In this document: positions 42,901-50,307 of the stretch, piece by piece
Position numbering within the stretch: the first letter of the stretch is position 1
Layout: every line of letters starts with the position of its first letter
From: Algibacter miyuki
Lineage (GTDB): Bacteria > Bacteroidota > Bacteroidia > Flavobacteriales > Flavobacteriaceae
Direction: 5' to 3' (one strand)
DNA length: 64,000 bases
Assembly (NCBI RefSeq): GCF_042427745.1
Contig: NZ_JBHMFA010000001.1
Translations under genes and position numbers: made by a program
The notes under the pieces: model-generated
Seen by the model: the letters and a program-made list of their open reading frames with translations, nothing else
Told to the model about the DNA's origin: nothing
Database searches by the model: none

Positions 42901-45524
42901 CGAGTGATAAAGAAGCAGCAAAAATGTTGGTGTTTTCTGCCGATAAAGAAAAATATAATGTTGGCGAAATAGCCAAAATCACCTTTGCTTCAGGTAGCGA
43001 AGGACGTGCGTTGGTAAGTATTGAAAATGGGACTGAAGTTTTAGATTATCGCTGGGTGAAAACCGAAAAGGGAGAAACCGTTGTTGATGTGCCTGTAACT
43101 CCAGAAATGGCGCCTAATGTGTTTGTGAATATTTCACTTTTACAACCGCATGCTATTTCTGAAAACGATTTACCTATTCGTTTGTATGGCGTTATTCCAA
43201 TGCTTGTGGAAGATCCATTGACAAAGCTAGAGCCTCAATTGAGTATGCCTGATGCGCTGCGTCCAGAACAAAATTTCGAAATTAAAGTTTCAGAAAAAAA
43301 TAAAAAAGCGATGACTTACACGATTGCTGTGGTGGAAGAAGGTTTACTTGATTTAACACGTTTTAAAACGCCAAATGCATGGAATGAGTTTTACAAACGT
43401 GAAGCTTTGGGTGTAAAAACTTGGGATATTTATGATGATGTTATTGGAGCTTATTCAGGGAGTATCGATCAGGTTTTTGCAATTGGTGGCGATGGCAGTG
43501 CAGCTGGTGGAAAAAATAAAAAAGCCAACCGTTTTAAACCTGTAGTCACTTATTTGGGGCCTTTCAGTTTAGCTGCTGGACAACAAAAAACGCATAATGT
43601 TAAACTACCGAATTATATTGGAGCTGTGCGTGCCATGGTGGTTGCTGGAAACAATGCCGATGAAGCTTATGGTAGCACGGATAAATCGGTTCAAGTTAAA
43701 AAGCCTTTAATGGTTTTGGCTACGCTTCCGCGGAAATTGAGTCCTGGAGAAAAAGTAACGCTTCCGGTAACGGTTTTTGCTATGGAATCTAAAGTAAAAC
43801 AGGTTGATATTAGTTTGAAATTAAGCAACGGAATTTCGGTTGTTGGTGCTCAAAAAAAGACTTTAAGTTTTGCGAGGCCTGACGAACAAATGACGTATTT
43901 TGAATTAGACGTCAGTAAAGCAAAAGGCATCAATACTGTTGAAGTTATAGCTACAGGAAATGGTGAAAAATCGACTTATAAAGTAGAACTTGATGTTGTG
44001 AATCCAAATCCAATCACCTCAAAAACTATTGATAAAACGTTAGAAGCTAATGCAAATGAAACCATTGCGTTTTCAACCTTTGGAGTAACAGGGACAAATT
44101 TGGCAACGGTAGAGTTTTCAACTTTACCTCCGATGGATTTTTCACGTCGTTTACAATATTTAATTCAGTATCCTCATGGTTGTGTAGAGCAGACTACATC
44201 TGGCGTGTTTCCGCAGTTGTTTTTATCTGATATTTTCGATTTAACATTTGAAAAGAAAAAGGAGATTCAAACAAATATTGAAAATGGTATTAAACGTTTA
44301 GGGCATTTTCAAAGACCAAGTGGTGGCTTAAGTTATTGGATTGGTGAACATAGTGCTGATGATTGGGGTACCACATACGCTGGACATTTTATGATGGAAG
44401 CCGAAAAGAAAGGCTTTGTATTACCGCTTAGTTTTAAAAGTAATTGGATAAAATATCAAACACAATCGGCTCGAGATTGGCGACCAAGTTATCGCAGTTA
44501 TAATTCCGATTTGGCACAGGCTTATCGTTTATACACGTTGGCATTGGCGGGAAGTCCCGATTTGTCAAGTATGAATCGTTTACGTGAATTTAGCGAGATT
44601 TCTAACGAGGCTAAATGGCGTTTAGCAGCGGCGTATGCTTTAGCGGGGCAGAAAGAAGCGAGTATGGCTATTTCACAATCGGCTAACATTAATTTTAAAT
44701 CGTCGAATTCAAATGCGTACACTTATGGTTCGCCAGATAGAAACCGTGCCATGGCCTTAGAAACTATGGTGTTGACTAAAAATTCTAAAATGCGAGAGCT
44801 TGCCGAAACTATTGCTAAAGATTTATCGAGTACGCGTTGGATGAGTACGCAAACCAGTGCGTATAGTTTGCTTGCTATGGCAAAAATGGTAAATGCTAAC
44901 GGCGGAAAATCACTAGATTTAAGTTATACTATTAATGGAAAACAAGAAACGATTTCTTCGGAAAGCGCCATTGCACAGCGTGAATTAAAAGTTAATGATG
45001 GTGAAAACACCTTAACGTTTATCAACCAAAAGGATAATTTGGTTTATGTACGCGTTTTAAATTCGGGAAAATTGCCGTTGGGTAATGAGTTTGCTGAACA
45101 ACGTGGCTTGAGTGTTTCGGTGGTTTATAAAGATTTATCAGGAAATAAAATATCAATATCTAAATTACAACAAGGTCAAGATTTTGTGGCGACTGTAACA
45201 GTAAGTAATTTAAAAGATAGCGAAGTTAATAATGTGGCTTTAACGCAAATTTTTCCATCGGGATGGGAAATTGTAAACACACGTTTTACTGCTTTTGGTA
45301 GTAGTACAACGGGTCAGGCACGATTTACAGATATTCGTGACGACCGTGTAAATTTCTATTTCGATTTACCGGAAAAAGGAAAACATAGCACCAAAACATT
45401 TAATGTGATGCTTAATGCATCGTATTTAGGATCGTATTATTTATATGGCATTCAGGCAGAAGCCATGTACGATAACGACTTTTTAGTGCGAACTAAAGGC
45501 CAATGGGTGACGGTAGAAAAGTAA
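39954..45524 (+). CDS. Bacterial alpha-2-macroglobulin, lipoprotein
   Basis: 1856 residues. A lipoprotein signal ends in a lipobox (ALVVSCKKE). MG-type beta-sandwich domains fill the first ~1150 residues, with a bait-like region after. YGERGVWRPGDTLHLTF is the classic MG segment. An unusually acidic Asp/Glu/Tyr stretch (~residues 460-500, encoded at ~41330-41430) interrupts the N-terminal half. The thioester motif is intact: HGCVEQT with Cys1410 and Gln1413. The protein traps proteases in the periplasm through covalent capture. In many bacteria it is paired with pbpC (PBP1C); here pbpC is 2.4 kb downstream, separated by a CHU_C gene and a small monooxygenase gene. Confidence 0.94.
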   Translation: MSFKKLFIFVTLIALVVSCKKEVVETDNIFKFRDYISYTTSGRVSVAKPIQINLTNPVEGWEMGQEITDNIVSIKPHAQGKLTVGNNHTLLFTPDEPLAADTEYAVTVKLGEIYKNIPADYTNYTFQFKTITPNFNIETQYLQSYSKNWQYLEGVIKSADIISITDAKNLVEASQSGKKLNLVFNEASKTAKYFEFKIDSIHRNIEDDKILITWNGKPINASSEGENSVNIPGINNFSIVDVDVVQSPEQYLAINFSDPLKKQQNFDGLVTIQNGKNPKYIVDGHVLKVYPESKLVGNIQVDIFQGIKNTDDFKLKKPFSETIAFEDIKPQARLIGNGTILPNSEALKFNFEAVNLSAVDVRVIKIFEDNVLQFLQDNNLNSDNQYEIKKVGRRIAKQTIQLQSSEENTGKWKAYSIDLSQFFKADPGAIYRVEVSYTKSYSLYDCEANAGTSNTQDDGYDDYYDDEYYEGDLAEIDSEDEDLREEAYWDNLTYRYKDYSYNWREEENPCHDAYYGERRIVSQNILASNLGVIVKQGANNSYYFAVSNILNTNPEPNTRVALYNFQQQELSSGITDSEGLTLIDSDKKAAFAIVSKGKNTTYVRLHDGNSLSLSKFDVSGNRLQRGLKGYIYGERGVWRPGDTLHLTFMLNDKANKLPSGHPVKMEITDPNGKLVYKKVTTDELNNVFKFTVPTSQEDKTGDYNAKVSVGGATFYKSLSIETVKPNRLKIKVDFENEILTNNTPLKGMLDVKWLHGAPGKNLKAEIKAKFSTAHTAFENFKQYTFNDPTRVFQTEEAIVFDGKVNEEGLAEINNKLAVGKNAPGMLNVQFLVRAFENGGDFSMDAFTKQYAPYESFVGLRSPEGNAYGSFFTDENQTFDVVVVDANGKPLKRNNLEVKVYKVEWRWWWNSSYDDLSSYVSTSYHRPYFDSKVNTDANGKGTFKLIIPDDARGRYLIRITDPVSGHATGRTAYFYKNWWQKSPSSDKEAAKMLVFSADKEKYNVGEIAKITFASGSEGRALVSIENGTEVLDYRWVKTEKGETVVDVPVTPEMAPNVFVNISLLQPHAISENDLPIRLYGVIPMLVEDPLTKLEPQLSMPDALRPEQNFEIKVSEKNKKAMTYTIAVVEEGLLDLTRFKTPNAWNEFYKREALGVKTWDIYDDVIGAYSGSIDQVFAIGGDGSAAGGKNKKANRFKPVVTYLGPFSLAAGQQKTHNVKLPNYIGAVRAMVVAGNNADEAYGSTDKSVQVKKPLMVLATLPRKLSPGEKVTLPVTVFAMESKVKQVDISLKLSNGISVVGAQKKTLSFARPDEQMTYFELDVSKAKGINTVEVIATGNGEKSTYKVELDVVNPNPITSKTIDKTLEANANETIAFSTFGVTGTNLATVEFSTLPPMDFSRRLQYLIQYPHGCVEQTTSGVFPQLFLSDIFDLTFEKKKEIQTNIENGIKRLGHFQRPSGGLSYWIGEHSADDWGTTYAGHFMMEAEKKGFVLPLSFKSNWIKYQTQSARDWRPSYRSYNSDLAQAYRLYTLALAGSPDLSSMNRLREFSEISNEAKWRLAAAYALAGQKEASMAISQSANINFKSSNSNAYTYGSPDRNRAMALETMVLTKNSKMRELAETIAKDLSSTRWMSTQTSAYSLLAMAKMVNANGGKSLDLSYTINGKQETISSESAIAQRELKVNDGENTLTFINQKDNLVYVRVLNSGKLPLGNEFAEQRGLSVSVVYKDLSGNKISISKLQQGQDFVATVTVSNLKDSEVNNVALTQIFPSGWEIVNTRFTAFGSSTTGQARFTDIRDDRVNFYFDLPEKGKHSTKTFNVMLNASYLGSYYLYGIQAEAMYDNDFLVRTKGQWVTVEK

Positions 45525-45548
45525 CTTTTCAGCCTATAAAAAGCTAGA

Positions 45549-45592
45549 AAAAAATACCTGTTTAGGTTTAAAATTAAATAGGTCTTTTTTTG
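45549..45592. terminator. Possible weak terminator between A2M and CHU_C-1
   Basis: A short ACCT/AGGT pairing flanked by an A run and a T run (45551-45559 with 45580-45590, one mismatch) could serve one or both convergent genes. Weak. Confidence 0.35.
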
Positions 45593-45612
45593 TATAATGA
45601 TGACTATCTTTT

Positions 45613-47475
45613 TTAATGCTTTAATGTAAAATGGCCGTTAGTTTTTTGGCCGTTAATGATGATGCTATACCAATAATCACCAGATTCTAGAGGGTTTCCA
45701 GAAAGGGTGCCGTCCCATGAAAAAGGTTCGTTTTTAGAGTACTTTATAAGTTTACCATATCGATTAAAGATAGAAACTTCGCTGTTTTCATAGAGTTCAA
45801 TTCCTTTTAAATCAAAAGTGTCATTAAAACCGTCGTTATTAGGTGTGAAATATTTAGGGATATAAAAATGAATAAAGGTTTTTGTTACTAGTGTGTTACA
45901 GCTTTGTTCTTTTGCGTAAATGGTGTAAAGTCCGCCTTCGATGTTAGTAAAAGTTTGGTTGGGGTTATAGATGTTTCCGTTAATAGAAAATATAAAATTT
46001 CCGGTGTTGGCTGTGGTAATTACGATGTTATTTCCATCCGAAATTACCTGTTCAAATATGGGTAAATCTTTCCGCGAAAGCGTTATGGTTTTAGTTACGG
46101 AGCAGGTTTGGTTAGAGACTTCTACGGTGTATGTTCCTGCTTGATTTACGGTAATAAATTCGGTGGTTTCACCTGTGCTCCAAAGGTAGGTTGCGGTTGT
46201 GATATTAGTATCGGCATGAAGATCTATGGTTTCGTTTTCGCAAAACTCTAAAGTTTCGTCTTCAATTTGAGGGATGTTGTAAAAAACAATCTCGATGGGC
46301 GTTCTAGAGTTCGAGATGCAACCGCCAATTATTGTTTCTGATTCAGCATAATAGGTGCCTGAAACGGTTGGTGTGTAGCTGTTGCTATTGGTTTTTAGTA
46401 AGTTGCCGTTAGTTGGCGCATCGAACCAGTTTATAGTGGAGCTAGAGGGCGCATTTGCGGTTATTGGTGCGTTGCTGTTTTCGCAAACAAAAACATCGCC
46501 GTTACTCGTTGGCGCATTAGGCTGGGGGATAACTTGAATTTCGAATATTTCCGAGGTGGTATTACAGGAGTTATTGGATAAATTAATAGCATCTTCGGCT
46601 ACTTTCGCACGGTAAAAGGTGTTGGTGTTTACTGGTGGAGTGTTGTATGTTTTATTGTTTTCTCCAAGAATATCGGTCCAATTTACGCCATCGTTACTTT
46701 GTTGCCATTGGTAAAAGTGTGTTGCGAAAATGGTGAAATCGGGTATAACCGTTAGTGTGGTAGAAAAAGGAAGCTGATTTTCGCAAACCGCAATTTGAGT
46801 TTCGTTTGTAGGGGTTTCAATAAAAATGCTATCACCACAGGTTTTAAAAACAATATCGTCTATAGCTAAGTCGTTTCCGCAGCCGCCAACACCGTTATTC
46901 AGCATTTTTAAAATTACTGAAGTTTGCCCCGGTTCCGTTTGAAAAACAAGTGCATATTGTTCCCAATTAGGGGTTAATGTACTATTAATATTGCCGGTGT
47001 CACCACTTGCTAAAAGTTGCGTATTGGTATTGTCCCATATTTCAAACTTTACATTTATGGGAATCCCAGAACCACAAGACGAATGGTTGGAAGGTAATAA
47101 ATTTATCATCCATGAAGAAAACTCGTAAGTGGTGTTTTCACATAAACCACTAATGGCTGTTTGGTAAAATTCACCCGGAGTAAAATCGGCATTAACTATA
47201 AGGCTTCGGCCATTGACGTCCCCAACAGTATGATCTTGAATGTCGTGCCAGCCGAATCCATTGGTTCGGTTAGATACCGTGTAAAATCCGTCGTTTGGTT
47301 GTCCGTTGGCATAGGTATATGTTGTTGTTCCGAAGGGAAGTGGTGTGTTTGTTGTTCCGGTGCCAAAAGTTTCCGTAAATATAGGGGTGCCCGAATGTCC
47401 GGTACAAAAGCCGAGTTGCGCATGTGTTTTTATGGCAAATATCAAGCTAAATAGGATGAGGGATTTTTTGATAAT
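45613..47475 (-). CDS. Secreted protein with T9SS type B (CHU_C) sorting domain, paralogue 1
   Basis: About 620 residues. The reading frame is open through a full signal peptide (IIKKSLILFSLIFAIKTHA then QLGFCTG), but no ATG, GTG or TTG precedes it. The best start is the ATT at 47475, followed by ATC; an in-frame TTG at 47445 would leave a signal of only ~9 residues. The first ~200 residues form a domain also present in the protein at 50308. Ig-like segments follow (WQQSNDGVNW; TYLWSTGETTEFITVNQAG). The C-terminal FTPNNDGFNDTFDLKGIE...GHFTLKH is the CHU_C (gliding-motility-associated) sorting domain. It is surface-exported by T9SS; an adhesive role is plausible. It sits between A2M and pbpC on the opposite strand. 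Confidence 0.82.
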   Translation of the reverse strand: MIKKSLILFSLIFAIKTHAQLGFCTGHSGTPIFTETFGTGTTNTPLPFGTTTYTYANGQPNDGFYTVSNRTNGFGWHDIQDHTVGDVNGRSLIVNADFTPGEFYQTAISGLCENTTYEFSSWMINLLPSNHSSCGSGIPINVKFEIWDNTNTQLLASGDTGNINSTLTPNWEQYALVFQTEPGQTSVILKMLNNGVGGCGNDLAIDDIVFKTCGDSIFIETPTNETQIAVCENQLPFSTTLTVIPDFTIFATHFYQWQQSNDGVNWTDILGENNKTYNTPPVNTNTFYRAKVAEDAINLSNNSCNTTSEIFEIQVIPQPNAPTSNGDVFVCENSNAPITANAPSSSTINWFDAPTNGNLLKTNSNSYTPTVSGTYYAESETIIGGCISNSRTPIEIVFYNIPQIEDETLEFCENETIDLHADTNITTATYLWSTGETTEFITVNQAGTYTVEVSNQTCSVTKTITLSRKDLPIFEQVISDGNNIVITTANTGNFIFSINGNIYNPNQTFTNIEGGLYTIYAKEQSCNTLVTKTFIHFYIPKYFTPNNDGFNDTFDLKGIELYENSEVSIFNRYGKLIKYSKNEPFSWDGTLSGNPLESGDYWYSIIINGQKTNGHFTLKH

Positions 47476-47569
47476 GCTTGGTTTTTTTTAGTTGGAATAC
47501 TATGCAAAATACGTCGAATAACTATATTAGTGAAATATTAAAGTAAATTTCAAAAGAAAGAATCTAAAA

Positions 47570-47872
47570 ATGAGAGAATTACCTTATTATGCTGTCATTT
47601 TTACATCGACACAAAAGGATGATATTGCAGGCTACGATGCCATGGCTTTAAAAATGGAAGCTTTAGTGAAAACACAAAGCGGATTTTTAGGTATGGAAAG
47701 TGCTCGGGACGAGGTAGGTATTACCGTGAGTTATTGGGAAAACTTAGATGCCATAAAAAAATGGAAACAGGAAAGTGCCCATTTGGAAGCGCAACATAAG
47801 GGCCGAGAGCATTGGTACAGTTGGTATAATGTGAAAGTGTGTAAAGTAGAGCGGGAGTACGATTTTAGTTAA
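47570..47872 (+). CDS. Antibiotic biosynthesis monooxygenase (ABM) domain protein
   Basis: 100 residues with a dimeric ferredoxin-like ABM fold: YYAVIFTSTQKDDIAGYDAMALKMEALVKTQSGFLGMESARDEVGITVSYWENLDAIKKW (in pieces). Such small proteins include quinol/haem-degrading-type monooxygenases and many of unknown role. No specific substrate motif is visible. It is 78 nt upstream of pbpC on the same strand. Confidence 0.8.
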   Translation: MRELPYYAVIFTSTQKDDIAGYDAMALKMEALVKTQSGFLGMESARDEVGITVSYWENLDAIKKWKQESAHLEAQHKGREHWYSWYNVKVCKVEREYDFS

Positions 47873-47950
47873 TATTCCGATGTTAGATATTACTTCATTA
47901 ATTTAAGTGAAACGCCATCTAAACCCACCTATTTAGAGTATATAATTTAA

Positions 47951-50302
47951 GTGAAAGTCATTCTCAAACATATAAAAAAACATAAGGTGAAATCGGCAAT
48001 TCTGGCATTCTTGCTAGTGGCCTATTGTTTTTGTTTGCCAAATCCCCTTTTTAAAGATGCTACGGCTACGGTAATTACCGATGCGCAAGGGCATTTATTA
48101 GGCGGGCAAATAGCAAACGATGGACAATGGCGCTTTCCGTATAGCGATAGTATTCCTAATAAGTTTGAAACTTGTATTATTCAGTTTGAAGACGCTTATT
48201 TCTATAAACACCCAGGGTTTAATCCTATTTCTATTTTTAAAGCTTTAAAAGAAAATTTGCAAGCCAATGGTATTAAACGCGGCGGAAGCACTATTACACA
48301 ACAAGTTATTCGCTTAGCACGTAAGGGGCAAAAAAGAACTTATTTCGAGAAAATTATAGAGATTATTATGGCTACACGTCTGGAGTTTTCGGCTTCCAAG
48401 CGTAAAATTTTAACCTATTATGCCAGTAATGCCCCTTTCGGGGGAAATGTTGTAGGGCTCGATGCCGCATCTTGGCGTTATTTTAACCGGAATGCTAGTC
48501 AGCTTTCATGGGCAGAAAGTGCTACGTTGGCTGTGTTACCTAATGCCCCTAGTTTAATTTATCCAGGGAAAAACCAAAAACGTTTACTGGAAAAACGCAA
48601 TAGGTTATTGAGCAAGTTGCTAGAAAATAGTAAAATTGATAGTTTAACTTATCGATTAGCGGTTGCTGAAGGTTTGCCACAAAAACCATATCCGTTACCA
48701 CAAAGCGCTCCGCATTTGTTGCAGAAAGTAGCAAAAACGAATCAAGGTAAGCGTATGCAAACCACGATAGATGCGAAACTTCAAAAACGCGTAAATTATA
48801 TTGTAAATACACATTACAACCAGTTAAAACAAAATGAAATTTACAACGCTGCTGTTTTGGTTTTAGATGTAAAAACGCGCCAAGTTTTAGCGTATGTAGG
48901 TAATACGCCAACCGATAAAGCGCATCAAAAAGATGTAGATATTATTGATAAACCACGAAGTACTGGTAGTATTTTAAAGCCTTTTCTATATGCAGCCATG
49001 TTAGATGCCGGCGATTTATTACCTAATACTTTAGTGGCCGATGTACCAACAAAATATGGGAGTTACACACCTGAAAACTATAATAAAACCTTTGATGGCG
49101 TTGTACCTGCAAGTTTGGCCTTGTCTCGCTCTTTAAATGTACCATCGGTGCGCATGCTGCAGGCTTTTGGTTTAGATCGGTTTCATCATTATTTAAAAAT
49201 GTTGAGGTTGAAAGATTTAAAGTATAATGCCAACCACTATGGTTTATCTTTAATTTTAGGTGGTGCCGAAAGCAACTTGTGGGATTTATGTAAAAGTTAT
49301 GCAGCCTTATCTTCAACCTTAAATCATTATTCTGATAATTCGAGTACTTATTTTTCTAATGAATTTTGCGAGCCTACTTTTTTTGCTTCAGAAAAGGTAA
49401 ACTTCGGAAAAATAACACCGGATAAAACAATTTTTAATGCAGCTTCGGTGTATTTAACCTACCAAAGTTTAAAGGAAGTCAATCGTCCTGAAAGTGATGA
49501 AAGTTGGGAGTTTTTTGACGATTCCAAACAAATTGCATGGAAAACCGGAACGAGTTTTGGGTTTCGAGATGCTTGGGCTATTGGAAGTACCAAAGGTTAT
49601 GTTGTAGGCGTTTGGGTAGGAAATGCTGATGGCGAAGGACGTCCGGGTTTGGTTGGTGTGCAAACGGCAGCACCTATTTTGTTTGATGTTTTTGATGTCT
49701 TACCAAATAGCGATTGGTTTGCTCAACCTTTCGATGCCATGCAAGAAGTGTCTATTTGCAAGCAAAGTGGGCATCGAGCATCACCAAATTGCGACGATGT
49801 AACGGAAGCCTTTATTCAAGTTTCAGGTTTAAAAACAAAGCCGTGTCCGTATCATGTTTTAATTCATTTAGATAAAAACGAAAACTTACAAGTAAACACG
49901 TCTTGTGAAGATGTCGGCAATATCCGGCATCAATCATGGTTTGTCCTACCGCCGTTAATGGCACATTATTATAAAAGTAAAAATCCTTTTTATAAAGCAT
50001 TACCAAAATTTAGAGCTGATTGTTTGGGGGAGAATAGCGTGTCTATGGATTTTGTTTATCCGGAAGAAGACAATAGTGTGTTTTTACCAAAGGATTTTGA
50101 TGGTGAAACCAATGCGTTAATTCTTAAAATAGCACATTCCAAACCAGAAAGCACTTTGTTTTGGTATGTGGACGAGTTGTTTGTTGGGAGCACAAAAATG
50201 ATTCACGAAATGGCGATAATCCCAATAGCAGGCAAGCATATTATTACTGTGGTAGATGAATTTGGGAATACTGCTACCCGGAAAATTGAGGTGGATTTAT
50301 AG
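47951..50302 (+). CDS. pbpC: Penicillin-binding protein 1C
   Basis: 783 residues from a GTG start. Order: an N-terminal membrane anchor (AILAFLLVAYCFCLPNPLF); the GT51 glycosyltransferase domain with FEDAYFYKHPGFNPISI and GGSTITQQVIRLAR; the transpeptidase with SxxK in STGSILKPFLY, SLN in SRSLNVPSVR and KTGT in AWKTGTSFGFRDAW; then a C-terminal biPBP_C domain (~700-783). PBP1C polymerises peptidoglycan and is functionally linked to alpha-2-macroglobulin. The A2M gene is nearby but not adjacent. It is convergent with CHU_C paralogue 2, with 5 bp between the stops. Confidence 0.95.
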   Translation: MKVILKHIKKHKVKSAILAFLLVAYCFCLPNPLFKDATATVITDAQGHLLGGQIANDGQWRFPYSDSIPNKFETCIIQFEDAYFYKHPGFNPISIFKALKENLQANGIKRGGSTITQQVIRLARKGQKRTYFEKIIEIIMATRLEFSASKRKILTYYASNAPFGGNVVGLDAASWRYFNRNASQLSWAESATLAVLPNAPSLIYPGKNQKRLLEKRNRLLSKLLENSKIDSLTYRLAVAEGLPQKPYPLPQSAPHLLQKVAKTNQGKRMQTTIDAKLQKRVNYIVNTHYNQLKQNEIYNAAVLVLDVKTRQVLAYVGNTPTDKAHQKDVDIIDKPRSTGSILKPFLYAAMLDAGDLLPNTLVADVPTKYGSYTPENYNKTFDGVVPASLALSRSLNVPSVRMLQAFGLDRFHHYLKMLRLKDLKYNANHYGLSLILGGAESNLWDLCKSYAALSSTLNHYSDNSSTYFSNEFCEPTFFASEKVNFGKITPDKTIFNAASVYLTYQSLKEVNRPESDESWEFFDDSKQIAWKTGTSFGFRDAWAIGSTKGYVVGVWVGNADGEGRPGLVGVQTAAPILFDVFDVLPNSDWFAQPFDAMQEVSICKQSGHRASPNCDDVTEAFIQVSGLKTKPCPYHVLIHLDKNENLQVNTSCEDVGNIRHQSWFVLPPLMAHYYKSKNPFYKALPKFRADCLGENSVSMDFVYPEEDNSVFLPKDFDGETNALILKIAHSKPESTLFWYVDELFVGSTKMIHEMAIIPIAGKHIITVVDEFGNTATRKIEVDL

Positions 50303-50307
50303 TTTTT

